DNA from: Thioalkalivibrio sp. XN279 | GTDB taxonomy: Bacteria; Pseudomonadota; Gammaproteobacteria; Steroidobacterales; XN24 | Length of the DNA: 64,000 bases | Assembly: GCF_011089885.1 (NCBI RefSeq) | Contig: NZ_JAANBD010000027.1 | Location: 372,001-436,000 of the forward strand | Direction: 5' to 3' | Part shown: positions 32,929-42,042 of the stretch, one piece after another | Layout: each line of letters begins with the position of its first letter | Position numbering within the stretch: the first letter of the stretch is position 1 | Program-made: the position numbers and the translations under genes | The notes under the pieces: generated by a model | The model's input: the letters and a program-made list of their open reading frames with translations, nothing else | What the model was told of the DNA's origin: nothing | The model's database searches: none

Positions 32929-34769
32929 TGGCTTCCCGCGCAATCCAGCCGGTCGCCGGCGGCGTCGCTCACCCTGGCGCAGCCATCGGGATAGCCGCGC
33001 GCCTCCCAGAGTTCTACGAGGCCCATGTCGCCCGCCGCCCTGAAGAATCGCGGGTCCTCGCGTACTGCCCTGAATGTCGGCAACCACGCCATGCGCAACC
33101 AGCCGGTCTGGTTGGATACCGGCCCGGCAGCGGCGGTAGCGGCCAGCAGGTCGAGATATTCGCCGGTCCGCTCGACAGCCAGCAGTTCCTCCGGGGGTCG
33201 GACGGAATCCACCTGGAGCTGGGCGCCGGCCACAGCCGGGTTGGCGATGGCGGCAGCCAGCGCGACCCTGAAAGGCTCGAATTGGCTGGCGCCATCGGAC
33301 AACCCGCGCAGCACCACGAGGGCCTGGTCGCGCTCACCGCGCGCCGCCAGTTCAATAGCGTAGACCCACATCGCGGCTCCCCAGCCGAGCTCCATGGCAC
33401 GTCGGGCCAGTGACACGGCCGCCTCCTCGCGCCCGGTCGCGAGGTACGCGATAGCCAGGTAACCGTGGTTGATCCCGACCAGCGGGTCCATCTCGACCGC
33501 GCGCTCGAACGCACCTACGGATTCTGCTACATAGCCGGCAACGTACAAGGTCAGGCCCAACCAGAGCTCCGGGGTCGAGTCCTGCGAGCGCATTCCGGCG
33601 GCCTGGCGGACCAGGTCCAACGCCGCGACCTGGTCACCCTCTTCGGCGCGCAACATCGCATCGATGGCGAATACCATCGGGTCTTCCGGCCGCAGAGTAC
33701 GGGCGCGCTCGATCGCGCGACGTGCGGCCGGGAACATCTGGTCAGGATCGAAAGCGCCGTCTTCGTAATAGCCCGGCGCGACGGAGTTTGCCGCTGCGAG
33801 GTAGATCCATGCCTCGCCGAAAGCAGGATCCTGCGCGACAGCCAACTCGAGGTCCGCGATGGCCTCGGCAAACTCCCGACGCTGGTGGAATCGCGCCCGG
33901 CCGCGGAGGAAGCGCTCGTAGGCGTCGAGGTCCGAGGTCGACGCCGTCACCGAGACCTGCCGCGTGCCGAGCACCTCGCCCAGCGCGTCAGTAATGGACT
34001 GCGCGATCTCCTCCTGCACCTCGAAGATATCCACCAGCTCGCGGTCGAAAGTATCCGACCACACGTGCCCGTCGGTGTCGGCCCGGATCAGCTGCGCTGT
34101 GATGCGCACGCGGTTGCCCTGCTTGCGCACCGAGCCTTCCAGCACGTGCCGCACATCGAGCGCCTGCGCGATCTCCGGGATAGGCGTATTACTGCCGCGG
34201 AAAGAAAAGGCCGAGGTACGCGAAGCGACATGCAGCCCGTCGATGTCGGCGAGGATGTTGAGGATCTCTTCGGATATGCCCTCGGCGAAATAGGCATTCT
34301 CCGGGTCGGGACTCATGTTCTCGAAGGCCAGCACGGCGATCGAGCCCGCGTCCCGATCCTCCAGGGCGCCAGTCTTGGCGACCGAGGTGCCCTCCGGTGA
34401 CGGATCGGCAGGCCCAACGCCAAAGCGATCGACCACGAACATCCCGATCACCACCAGGATGCCGAGCGCGATCACCCAGTCCAGCGGCCCCGCACCCGGG
34501 CGCCGCGGGCCGACGTCGTCGACGCTCGTGCGCTGCACGCCTTCCGGGGTCAGGTCAAAGGCCCAGGAGAGGATGACGGCCACCGGGAAGCCCAGTCCCA
34601 ACAGCACGAACAGCATGGGCATGAACCAGCCCGGGAAACCCAGGTTATCTGCTGCCAGGTCGCCCACCTGCAGCACCAGCCAAGCCACCACCACGTAGGC
34701 CGCACCCACGCGGAACACGTTGCGGCGCTTCAGCTCGCTGAACAGGCCGGGGCGGGATCCTTCAGACAC
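32913..34769 (-). CDS. TPR array protein P10 (TM3-TolB-like-TPR, Cys tail)
   Basis: The last of the ten paralogues, 618 residues. Three N-terminal helices (about 20-38, 45-67 and 97-116) precede the TolB-like domain (SIAVLAFENMSPDPENAYFA near residue 145, then SRTSAFSFRG and HVLEGSVRKQGNRVRITAQL). TPR-type helices follow from about residue 280. The C-terminal tail is YPDGCARV...DRLDC, a variant of the conserved Cys pair. The region from QEEIAQSI onward (TRQVSVTASTSDLDAYERFLRGRARF) matches P4 and P6 much better than the other members. GTG 34769 overlaps the dioxygenase stop by 8 nt; the ATG further upstream (34793) would lengthen the overlap and adds residues not seen in paralogues. Confidence 0.85.
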   Translation of the reverse strand: MSEGSRPGLFSELKRRNVFRVGAAYVVVAWLVLQVGDLAADNLGFPGWFMPMLFVLLGLGFPVAVILSWAFDLTPEGVQRTSVDDVGPRRPGAGPLDWVIALGILVVIGMFVVDRFGVGPADPSPEGTSVAKTGALEDRDAGSIAVLAFENMSPDPENAYFAEGISEEILNILADIDGLHVASRTSAFSFRGSNTPIPEIAQALDVRHVLEGSVRKQGNRVRITAQLIRADTDGHVWSDTFDRELVDIFEVQEEIAQSITDALGEVLGTRQVSVTASTSDLDAYERFLRGRARFHQRREFAEAIADLELAVAQDPAFGEAWIYLAAANSVAPGYYEDGAFDPDQMFPAARRAIERARTLRPEDPMVFAIDAMLRAEEGDQVAALDLVRQAAGMRSQDSTPELWLGLTLYVAGYVAESVGAFERAVEMDPLVGINHGYLAIAYLATGREEAAVSLARRAMELGWGAAMWVYAIELAARGERDQALVVLRGLSDGASQFEPFRVALAAAIANPAVAGAQLQVDSVRPPEELLAVERTGEYLDLLAATAAAGPVSNQTGWLRMAWLPTFRAVREDPRFFRAAGDMGLVELWEARGYPDGCARVSDAAGDRLDCAGSHQGSP

Positions 34770-35409
34770 GGCGCACCACGATATCGAACACACCCTGCTT
34801 CACTTCGGCACCCGGTGCAGCGGTGAACTCGACCAGCAGCATGCTGCGGCCCGGCTCGGACACCGACTGCAGCAACAGGTCGCGGTCGTTGAGCGGGTCG
34901 CCGGCGAAATACATCTGCGTGGTCAGTTCATGGTAGCCGCGTCGCGCGACCTTGAAGTGAATGTGCGGTGGGCGCGTCCAGTCATCCCTCACCGGGTACG
35001 CGCCGGGCCGGATGGTACGGAAACGGTAACGCCCCTCGGCGTCGGTGATCAACTTCGCCCAGCCCTGGAAATTTTCGTCTAGCGGCGCCGGGTTGCGATC
35101 GCGCTCGTGCGCGTAGCGGCCGTGCGCATTGGCCTGCCAGACATCGACCAGCGCGTCCGCGACCGGGTTGCCGTCCTCGTCGAGCACGCGCCCGGATACC
35201 TCCACCACCTCGCCGATCGCCTGCCCGGCCCGACCCTCGACCCGTGTCATGTCGGCGTCGGTGTCGCGCTGTTCGTGCACCGGATAGAAGGGGCCCTCGG
35301 TCTGTTTCGGCGTAGTGGCTGCGAGAAGCGGCGCACTGGCGACCACGGCCGCCGCGCCCACGGAGCCGCGCAGGAAGTTACGTCGGGTTTCGTTGGTTTT
35401 GTCGCTCAT
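34762..35409 (-). CDS. Tat-exported intradiol ring-cleavage dioxygenase
   Basis: A 215-residue protein of the protocatechuate 3,4-dioxygenase beta/catechol dioxygenase superfamily, which opens catechol-type rings between the two hydroxyls using Fe(III). The N-terminus carries a twin-arginine motif (TRRNFLRG) and a hydrophobic stretch, so the enzyme is probably exported folded with its iron. All four iron ligands are present: Tyr in HGRYAHERD, Tyr in AYPVRDDW, and both His of PPHIHF. The GPFYPVHEQ block near residue 40 is also typical. It is shorter than cytosolic family members and has no partner alpha subunit nearby. GAGGAG precedes ATG 35409 by 6 nt. It lies inside the TPR array, 10 nt after P9 and overlapping P10 by 8 nt, so it is part of that transcript. 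Confidence 0.88.
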   Translation of the reverse strand: MSDKTNETRRNFLRGSVGAAAVVASAPLLAATTPKQTEGPFYPVHEQRDTDADMTRVEGRAGQAIGEVVEVSGRVLDEDGNPVADALVDVWQANAHGRYAHERDRNPAPLDENFQGWAKLITDAEGRYRFRTIRPGAYPVRDDWTRPPHIHFKVARRGYHELTTQMYFAGDPLNDRDLLLQSVSEPGRSMLLVEFTAAPGAEVKQGVFDIVVRRV

Positions 35410-35419
35410 CTTCGACTCC

Positions 35420-37276
35420 TCAATCGCATTCGAACCCGTCCTCCCCGAGCGGCCGGCACTGTGGCGGAAAGCCGTGGTCGCGCCAGTATTCGAAAGTACC
35501 CGTCTGGCGGATGAACTGGTTGAACTGCGGCGAAGCACGGTAACCGGCATAGCGCTGGCCCCAGACCAGGATCGGGAAAGGCGTCAGGTCGTAGGCGCCG
35601 AGCGGGATGAGCAGGTCCTTCAGGTAGCCCGACTCGAGGTTCTTCTCACGCTCTACGAACTCGCGCAGCTCCTGGAGAAACTCGGGGTCAGCGCTGGCGG
35701 GATCGCGATAAGCCTCGTAGAGCTCCTCGTGTCGCCGCCAGCCGAAGAGCCAGTCCGGCTGGTTGGCCGCAAGCATGAAGGCCAGTTTTTCCTCGAAGTA
35801 CGCCAAAAGGTTGAAGTTGATGTACAGGCCGCCGGTCACTGCGCCACGATCCAGGGCTGCCATGAATGCCTGCATCGACTCTTCCGGCCGATCGAGCGAC
35901 ATCAGGATGTCGTACAGGTTCTCGGCGCAGGGACCGAAGTAAGGGTCGAGGACGCTGCAGCGCTTGAACATCGCATGCGAATCCTCCAGCCGACCGACGT
36001 AGCCCAGGGAAAGGCCCAGCCAGTTCAGGGTCGAGGCGTTGCCCGGATCGAGCTCCGCGGCGCGCTCGAGGTCGCGGATGATCTCGGCCCAGTCGTGCCG
36101 CGCCCGTCGGTCGATGACCGCGTTGGTCCGTATGAACGCCAGCGTGGCCAGCGCGCCGGCGCTTGCCGGGTCCAGGGCCAGCGCCCGCTCGGCATAGTCC
36201 GTCGCCAACCGTGTGCTCTCGTCCTTGGACAGGTCCGAGTAGCCGTACTCGTAGATGATGGCGTTCACACCAGCGCGCAGCTCCCAGGCCTTGGCGAAAC
36301 CCGGATCCTGTTCCAGCGCCTGCGCGAGCAGTTGGTCGGCCTCGTCCAGGCGGGTACGCGCCAGGAAAAGGGCTCGCGCCTGCAGGTAGAGGTCGTAAGC
36401 ATCGAAGTTGGCCGTAGGCGCGCCGAGGATCGGCTTGGCCGCCTCTCTCATGCCAAGCGAGTCCATCAGGGCGGCAACGATCGAAGTCGCGATCTCGTCC
36501 TGGATCGAGAACACGTTCTCCGCCGTCAAGGGCCGGTCGAAGGTATCCGACCAGAGATGCCGGTCCGCGTGTGCATCGATCAGCTGGGCAGTGATGCGCA
36601 GGTTGTCGCCCGCCTTGCGCACGCTGCCCTCGAGCACGTGGCGCACGCCGAGCTGCTCCGCGATACGGCGCATGCCCAGGCTTTCCTGGCCCTTGAAGCC
36701 GAAAGCCGAGGTGCGCGAGGCGACATGCAGCCCATCGACCTTCACCAGGGCATTCAGGATCTCTTCGGCCATGCCGTCCGAGAAGTACTCCTGGTCACCC
36801 GCCGGCGAAAGGTCGGCGAACGGCAGCACCGCAATTGAGGCATCGCTGGCCACGGCCAGTGTCGGGCCTGCCTCCGATGCCGTCTCCTCCCCAGAGGCAT
36901 CGGCAACCGCCTGCGCCGCAACCGGTACTGCCGGCGCCTCGGGCGTGAGCCGGTCGTAAACGACTAAGCCGATCGCTGCGACCGCGACCACCAGCGTGGC
37001 CCAGTTGAGCTTGTGGCTCGTGGTGGCCGCCTGCTCCGGGGACGCCCCGGCGTCGCGCTTGATCCCTTCCGGGGTGAGCTCGTAAATCCACGACAGCCCC
37101 AGCGCCGGCACCAGCCCGATCACCAGCAGCACCACCAGCCCGCGCAGCACGCCGTGCGGCACGTCGAAAATCGGCAGCACGGTCTCCGCCACCTCGATCA
37201 CCAGCCAGGCGGTGACCACGTAGAAGATGGCGACGCGGAACACGTTGCGGCGCTTGAGCTCGGCGAACAGGCTCAT
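35420..37276 (-). CDS. TPR array protein P9 (Cys tail)
   Basis: A 618-residue paralogue with the typical MSLFAELKRRNVFRVAIFYV start, three helices, a TolB-like domain (SIAVLPFADLSPAGDQEYFS near residue 152, then MAEEILNAL and RTSAFGFKG) and TPR-type repeats. It ends in HGFPPQCRPLGEDGFECD, almost the same tail as P5. The TolB region has DIFS-type wording replaced by TAENVFSIQDEIA. The start overlaps the P8 stop by 4 nt (ATGA). There is no cyclase or winged-helix output domain. Confidence 0.88.
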   Translation of the reverse strand: MSLFAELKRRNVFRVAIFYVVTAWLVIEVAETVLPIFDVPHGVLRGLVVLLVIGLVPALGLSWIYELTPEGIKRDAGASPEQAATTSHKLNWATLVVAVAAIGLVVYDRLTPEAPAVPVAAQAVADASGEETASEAGPTLAVASDASIAVLPFADLSPAGDQEYFSDGMAEEILNALVKVDGLHVASRTSAFGFKGQESLGMRRIAEQLGVRHVLEGSVRKAGDNLRITAQLIDAHADRHLWSDTFDRPLTAENVFSIQDEIATSIVAALMDSLGMREAAKPILGAPTANFDAYDLYLQARALFLARTRLDEADQLLAQALEQDPGFAKAWELRAGVNAIIYEYGYSDLSKDESTRLATDYAERALALDPASAGALATLAFIRTNAVIDRRARHDWAEIIRDLERAAELDPGNASTLNWLGLSLGYVGRLEDSHAMFKRCSVLDPYFGPCAENLYDILMSLDRPEESMQAFMAALDRGAVTGGLYINFNLLAYFEEKLAFMLAANQPDWLFGWRRHEELYEAYRDPASADPEFLQELREFVEREKNLESGYLKDLLIPLGAYDLTPFPILVWGQRYAGYRASPQFNQFIRQTGTFEYWRDHGFPPQCRPLGEDGFECD

Positions 37277-39141
37277 GCCTCCGGCTCCCGCGGCGGACAA
37301 GCAAACGGCAAGGGCACCGGCGGCGGGCGCTGGATCTGCTCGCGCTCGAGGATGCGCATCAGCGAGGGGAAGGGCCGTGGATCGAAATGCGGGTACGTCA
37401 GGAAGCTTGCAAGTGCATAGACTCGCCCATCGCGATCGAGTGGCATCAGCAGGTCAGTCGCAGCCTGGTGGTCGCCGAGCACCATCAGGAGGTGCCACCG
37501 CAAAGGCACGTTTTCGGGATCCATGTTGGCGAGAATCAGCTCCGCGTCGGCGCGGCGGCCCTCCGCGCAAGCCTGGCGCGCCGGCGGCACCACGGCCCAC
37601 GGCTCATCGCCCCGCGCGACCTGCTGCATGCGCTCCAGGACCTCTCGGGCGGCCGCGACCCGCCTGTCCCAGAGCAGCGTCCGATGCATCTGGTACAGGA
37701 GGTCGTAATTGTCAGGCCAACGCTGCGCCAGGATGAGCGCCCGGTCCGCGGCGCCGGCATAGTCACCCGTGCGGTAGTCGTAGTTGGCATACCAGAACGC
37801 CGCCTCCTGGCGCACCGGTGCATCGTCCCAGATCGCCTCGAGTGCCCGGCTCAACGCTTCCCGGTCACTGGCGCGCGTGGCCGCGTTCAGCAACTCACCT
37901 CTCGCCAGCGAATCACCGGGCCGCTCGGCCAGGTAGGCTACGTACAGCTCGATGGCCTTGCGCCAGCGTGACTCCAGCAGCGCCTCGCTTGCCTCGTAGC
38001 CGGCCCGCTCCGCGGCCGATTCCGCGTTCTCGATGGCCAGTCGGATTCGTTGCTTGAATTCAGCTTCGATTTCCGGCGGAGACAACTCGGTCAGGCCGGA
38101 GTTGATCCGCGTGATGTCGAGCTGGGACAACCAGAATTGCGCCGCCTGCGCATGAGCCGCGGCGAAGCCGGGATCCAGGGTCCGCGCCAGCTCGAAGAGT
38201 TCTCCGCCTCGCTTGATATCGCCGACGTCGCCGAAGGTCGTGGCCACACCACGGATATAAGCCTGGTACGCCTCCACCGAGCGGGTACCGACCTTCGCCA
38301 TGTCCGCCAGGGCCTGCGGGTCCATGGTGGTCTCCATGGCCAGGGCGATGTTGCGGGCGAGGTCCTCCTGGATCTCGATCATGTCGGCCGGGTCGCGATC
38401 ATAGGTCTCTGACCACAGGTGGAAGCCGTCCGCGGCACGAATCAACTGGGCCGTGACGCGGATGCGCTGCGGCGTGCTGCGAATCGACCCTTCCAGCACA
38501 TGCGCCACGCCGAGTTCAGCCGCGATCTGCGGGATGTCGAGCGTGCTGCCCTTGTAGCGGAACGAGGAGGTGCGCGCGGTGACGAGCAGGTCCGGCGTCC
38601 GCGCCAGCGCATTGAGGATTTCCTCGGTCAGGCCGTCGGCAAACCACTCGTGGTCACGCGCCGGGCTGAAATCGGCGAACGGCAGCACCGCGATGGTCTT
38701 GTCGGTGACGACCGGCGTGGTGGTGGCGGTCGCAGCGGCTGATTCACTTGCCGGCGCCACTTCGGGCGCGCCCAGTGGACGCAGGAACCAGCCCGCACCC
38801 AGCCCGATACCGAGCACCACGAGGAGCCCAGCGACCAAGACTGTGCGCTTGCCCAGCAGCGCCGGCGTGACTCCAGTCGATTCGCCCTGCGCATACTCTG
38901 ACTCATCGGCTGCCGCGGTACGCCGGATACCGTCCGGCGTCAGTTCCAGCGCCCAGCCCAGTACCAGCGCGATCGGGAAGCCCAGCACGATGAGGGCCAC
39001 GATCAGGCTAAGGCCCCAGGCCGGGACGCCCATCTGCGGCAACATGATGTCGGCCGCCTGCAGGACAGCGAAGGCCGTGGCGGCATAGACGACCGCCACC
39101 CGGACCACCTTGCGGCGTTTCAGCTCCGCGAGAAGGCTCAA
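37273..39141 (-). CDS. TPR array protein P8 (no Cys tail)
   Basis: A 622-residue paralogue. Its membrane module (LAELKRRKVVRVAVVYAAT, helices, ALLGKRTVLVAG) is of the same type as in P4 and P7. Its TolB-like domain (IAVLPFADFSPARDHEWFAD, RTSSFRYKG) is divergent, and the repeats include FELARTLDPGFAAAHAQAA. It lacks the terminal CRPV/EC tail. I choose TTG 39141: it is preceded by AAGGAG with a 7-nt gap and gives SLLAELKRRKV, aligning with MSLFAELKRRKV of the paralogues; an ATG at 39159 would overlap the -35 box of vapB. Its promoter must overlap the vapBC control region. Confidence 0.85.
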   Translation of the reverse strand: MSLLAELKRRKVVRVAVVYAATAFAVLQAADIMLPQMGVPAWGLSLIVALIVLGFPIALVLGWALELTPDGIRRTAAADESEYAQGESTGVTPALLGKRTVLVAGLLVVLGIGLGAGWFLRPLGAPEVAPASESAAATATTTPVVTDKTIAVLPFADFSPARDHEWFADGLTEEILNALARTPDLLVTARTSSFRYKGSTLDIPQIAAELGVAHVLEGSIRSTPQRIRVTAQLIRAADGFHLWSETYDRDPADMIEIQEDLARNIALAMETTMDPQALADMAKVGTRSVEAYQAYIRGVATTFGDVGDIKRGGELFELARTLDPGFAAAHAQAAQFWLSQLDITRINSGLTELSPPEIEAEFKQRIRLAIENAESAAERAGYEASEALLESRWRKAIELYVAYLAERPGDSLARGELLNAATRASDREALSRALEAIWDDAPVRQEAAFWYANYDYRTGDYAGAADRALILAQRWPDNYDLLYQMHRTLLWDRRVAAAREVLERMQQVARGDEPWAVVPPARQACAEGRRADAELILANMDPENVPLRWHLLMVLGDHQAATDLLMPLDRDGRVYALASFLTYPHFDPRPFPSLMRILEREQIQRPPPVPLPFACPPREPEA

Positions 39142-39152
39142 GACCAGGCTCC

Positions 39153-39193
39153 TTGACATACAGCCATACCGTTCATATGGTTTGCCATATGAA
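39153..39193 (+). promoter_or_regulatory. vapBC promoter and autoregulatory operator over the start codon
   Basis: TTGACA (39153-39158), 17 nt, and TATGGT (39176-39181) form a good sigma-70-type promoter. The perfect 9-bp inverted repeat TTCATATGG-TTTG-CCATATGAA (39172-39193) covers the -10 box and the vapB start codon at 39189. Transcription should start at about 39188-39189, which would give a leaderless vapB mRNA. The repeat is the likely binding site for the VapB-VapC complex. Confidence 0.75.
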
Positions 39194-39422
39194 AACCACC
39201 CTGAACATCGATGACAGCGTGATGCAGCGCCTGCGTGAAGCGGCGGCGCGCCAGGGCCGGACCATGTCGGAACTGGTCGAGGCCGGGCTGCGCCGAGTAC
39301 TGGACGAGGTGGAGGAAGGCGCCGACCAGGTGCGCGAGCCGTTGCCGCAATGGCAAAGCGGCGGCGCCTATGTGGACGTATCTGATCGCGACGCACTGCA
39401 AGACCGGATGGAGCGGGACTGA
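39189..39422 (+). CDS. vapB: VapB-type antitoxin (ribbon-helix-helix)
   Basis: A 77-residue protein with an N-terminal ribbon-helix-helix DNA-binding domain (KTTLNIDDSVMQRLREAAA, then TMSELVEAGLRRVLD) and an acidic C-terminal tail that would wrap around the toxin. It should neutralise the PIN-domain toxin encoded immediately downstream and repress its own promoter. ATG 39189 sits inside the operator and no Shine-Dalgarno sequence precedes it, so translation may be leaderless. The pair is on the strand opposite to the TPR array and splits it. Confidence 0.85.
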   Translation: MKTTLNIDDSVMQRLREAAARQGRTMSELVEAGLRRVLDEVEEGADQVREPLPQWQSGGAYVDVSDRDALQDRMERD

Positions 39423-39872
39423 GTGCCGGCGATGTTCGTCGTCGATACCAACGTGCTGTTGTACGCCGCCGATGCCGACAGCGAATACCACGCACCCTGC
39501 CGCGACCTGGTCGAGCAGGCCCGGATCCAGGCGGCGCCCTGGTTCCTGACCTGGGGGATCTGCTACGAGTTCCTGCGCGTCAGCACGCACCCGCGCGTGT
39601 ACCGCAGCCCGTGGACCAACGCCGCGGCCTGGCGATTCATCGAGACGCTGCTGGCCTCGCCCAGCCTCAGCGTCCTGACCGCGACTCGCCGGCACGCGGC
39701 CGTGCTGCGCCAGTGCCTCGACGAACTGCCGGAGGCGCGCGGCAACCTGATGCATGACCTGCATACCGCGACGCTGATGCGCGAGCACGGCATCGCCCGC
39801 ATCGTGACCCGCGATACCGATTTTCACCGCTTCGGCTTCCTGGAGGTCATCGACCCCCTGCGCCCGGCATGA
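39423..39872 (+). CDS. vapC: VapC-type PIN-domain toxin (RNase)
   Basis: A 149-residue PIN-domain protein, predicted Mg2+-dependent ribonuclease. Acidic active-site residues are visible in VVDTNVLLY (Asp8 of the chosen start region), CYEFLRV, MHDLHTATLM and TRDTDFHRF, a complete set. GTG 39423 follows the vapB stop directly; an ATG three codons later is possible. VapC toxins usually cut tRNA or the rRNA sarcin-ricin loop; the target here is not predictable. Confidence 0.88.
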   Translation: MPAMFVVDTNVLLYAADADSEYHAPCRDLVEQARIQAAPWFLTWGICYEFLRVSTHPRVYRSPWTNAAAWRFIETLLASPSLSVLTATRRHAAVLRQCLDELPEARGNLMHDLHTATLMREHGIARIVTRDTDFHRFGFLEVIDPLRPA

Positions 39873-39915
39873 ATCCGCCGCAATGCCAAGTCGTGGTTTC
39901 GACTGCGCGAAAATG

Positions 39916-42042
39916 CTACTCATTGGTCTGCGCCTCCGCCCACGCCTGGTAGCGAGCCTGCAGCGCCAGGTAGCGTGGATGCTCGCGCAGCGAGTCGAAA
40001 TCCGGGTCGATCGCGAACAGGAGAAACCGGTGCGGGCCGAAGATCTCCACCTGTTGTTCGAGGTAATGCACGGCCCGATCGGGATCGCCGGCACGCGCAA
40101 AGGCGCCAGCCAGCCTGGGCAGGATCGAGTGCAAGCCCCAGACGTCACGCGGCGCGTTTGCCAGGAAATCCGCCTCAGCCGCCCGCACGCCCTCCAGGTC
40201 GCCCATGAGGCCGGGCAGATCGACAGGCTGATAGTAGGCGTTGCCGAGCCAACGCGAGGGATAGGGGTCGCTGCGCTGGTCCATCCGGTCCTTGATTTCC
40301 GCCAGCAGGCGATCGGCCTCGGCCTGCCGGCCCATGACCAGCAAGGCCCAGGCCCTCGCCATCGCATAGGTCTCGGGAAAATCGCCCGGGGATCGCTGGT
40401 CCTCCGGCCAGAGCGCGGGTGACAGCGCAGACTCGATACGCTCGGCGTCGCGGGAGAATATAGCGATACGTGCCGGGGTATCGACGAAATTCGGCAATGG
40501 CCCGTCGATCGCCGCCCAGGCCGCTTCCACGTCGCCCTGCCACTCATGCAACCAGATCTCGCGAATCCGGGTGTCGCCGCCGAGCCGCTCCGCGCGCTCC
40601 AGCCAGGCGGCGGCCGCAGCGAAGTCGCCGCGCGCCTGCGCGGTCGTCTCCACCATGGAATTGATCACGTCGACCGCCTGCGGATTGATCGCCAGCGCGC
40701 GTTCGAAAGCGAAGATCGCATCGTCGAAGCGGCCATCGCGGCGGGCCACGTACGCGCTGGACTCCCAGGCCTCGGCATGGTCTGGCACCTCCGCGAGGAT
40801 CCCCTGCAGGATCCGGTCGGCCGAGGCGAAATCGAGCTGGGCGAAGTAGTACTGTCGCGCTTCGGCCAGCCGGGTCTCGATACTATCCGGCGCCAGCCGC
40901 TTCGCTTCTGCCACGCTTTTCCGGGCGTCCTCGCGCAGCGAACGCGGGCCAACCGCGAGCCAGAAACTCACCAGCTGGATATCCGCCTTGCGTGCATAGG
41001 CCTCGGCAAACTCCGGATCGAGCGCGATGGCCCGGTCAAACTCGGCAATCGCCTGGCGTGAGGTTTCGGACGAGATCCCCGAGTAGCCCGACAACAGTTT
41101 GCCGCGCAGGAACGCCTCGTAGGCCTGCAGGTTGCGGGTCGACCCGGCGCGCAATGCATCGGTTTCTTCGGGACTCAGCACCACCTGCATTGCATTGGCG
41201 ACCGCCTGCCCGATGTCGGCCTGGATCGCGAAAATGGTCTCGGTCGTCAACTCGCGATCGTAGCTCTCCGCCCACAGATGCACGTCGCTGGCGCCGTCGA
41301 TCAGCTGCACGGTGACCCGCACGTGCTCGCCGGCCCGCTGCACTGCCCCTTCCAGCACCACGGCCGCGCCCAGCTCACGGGCGATCTCCGGCACCGACTT
41401 GTCCGTGTCCGCATAGCGCATCATCGAGGTGCGCGAGATTACTTTCAGCGAGCCGATCTTCGACAGCTGGGTGAGCAGGTCGTCATGAATGCCCTCGGCG
41501 AAGAAGGCGTCCTCCTCGCGCACGCTGCGATTGCGAAACGGCAGCACGGCGATCAGACCGTCCTCGCGCGCCACGCTCGGGCTGGCAGACTCGCCGCCGG
41601 CCGCGGCCACGGGATTCTCCGCCGGCGCCTCGGGGGCTGCCGGTGGCGTGGGCCCGCCGGCGACCGGTCCCTGGGGATCGTCCGTCCCCGGCTTCAGCCA
41701 CCATCCGGCGCTCAGCCCGATGCCGACCGCCACCAGCAGCCCGGCCACGAGCAAGGTGCGCTTGCCGAGCAGCGCCGGCGTCGTTTCCTGCGCAACTTGC
41801 GCGTCCGCCACGTCGTCCGTGCGCTTCACCCCTTCCGGTGTCAGCTCCAGGGCCCAGGCCAGCACCAGCGCGATCGGGAACCCGAGCAGGATGAGCGCGA
41901 CCACGAGGTTCATGCCCCAGTCCGGCACCCCCATCCGCGGCAGCATGATGTCGGCGCCTTGCAGCACGGCGAACGCCGTCGCGGCGTAGACCACGGCAAC
42001 ACGGATGACCTTGCGCCGCTTGAGCTCCGCGAACAGGCTCAT
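39916..42042 (-). CDS. TPR array protein P7 (HDDLLTQL type, no Cys tail)
   Basis: A 708-residue paralogue, last gene of the seven-gene operon. Its membrane module matches P4 and P8 (ADIMLPRMGVPDW, ALLGKRTLLVAG). Its TolB-like domain is of another subtype shared only with P3: AEGIHDDLLTQLSKIG, VISRTSMMRYAD and EGAVQRAGEHVRV in place of SEELLN, RTSAFSFKG and EGSVRK. The TPR region is long, with clear helical pairs such as FDRAIALDPEFAEAYARKADI. No Cys tail. The ATG overlaps the P6 stop by 4 nt. Confidence 0.88.
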   Translation of the reverse strand: MSLFAELKRRKVIRVAVVYAATAFAVLQGADIMLPRMGVPDWGMNLVVALILLGFPIALVLAWALELTPEGVKRTDDVADAQVAQETTPALLGKRTLLVAGLLVAVGIGLSAGWWLKPGTDDPQGPVAGGPTPPAAPEAPAENPVAAAGGESASPSVAREDGLIAVLPFRNRSVREEDAFFAEGIHDDLLTQLSKIGSLKVISRTSMMRYADTDKSVPEIARELGAAVVLEGAVQRAGEHVRVTVQLIDGASDVHLWAESYDRELTTETIFAIQADIGQAVANAMQVVLSPEETDALRAGSTRNLQAYEAFLRGKLLSGYSGISSETSRQAIAEFDRAIALDPEFAEAYARKADIQLVSFWLAVGPRSLREDARKSVAEAKRLAPDSIETRLAEARQYYFAQLDFASADRILQGILAEVPDHAEAWESSAYVARRDGRFDDAIFAFERALAINPQAVDVINSMVETTAQARGDFAAAAAWLERAERLGGDTRIREIWLHEWQGDVEAAWAAIDGPLPNFVDTPARIAIFSRDAERIESALSPALWPEDQRSPGDFPETYAMARAWALLVMGRQAEADRLLAEIKDRMDQRSDPYPSRWLGNAYYQPVDLPGLMGDLEGVRAAEADFLANAPRDVWGLHSILPRLAGAFARAGDPDRAVHYLEQQVEIFGPHRFLLFAIDPDFDSLREHPRYLALQARYQAWAEAQTNE

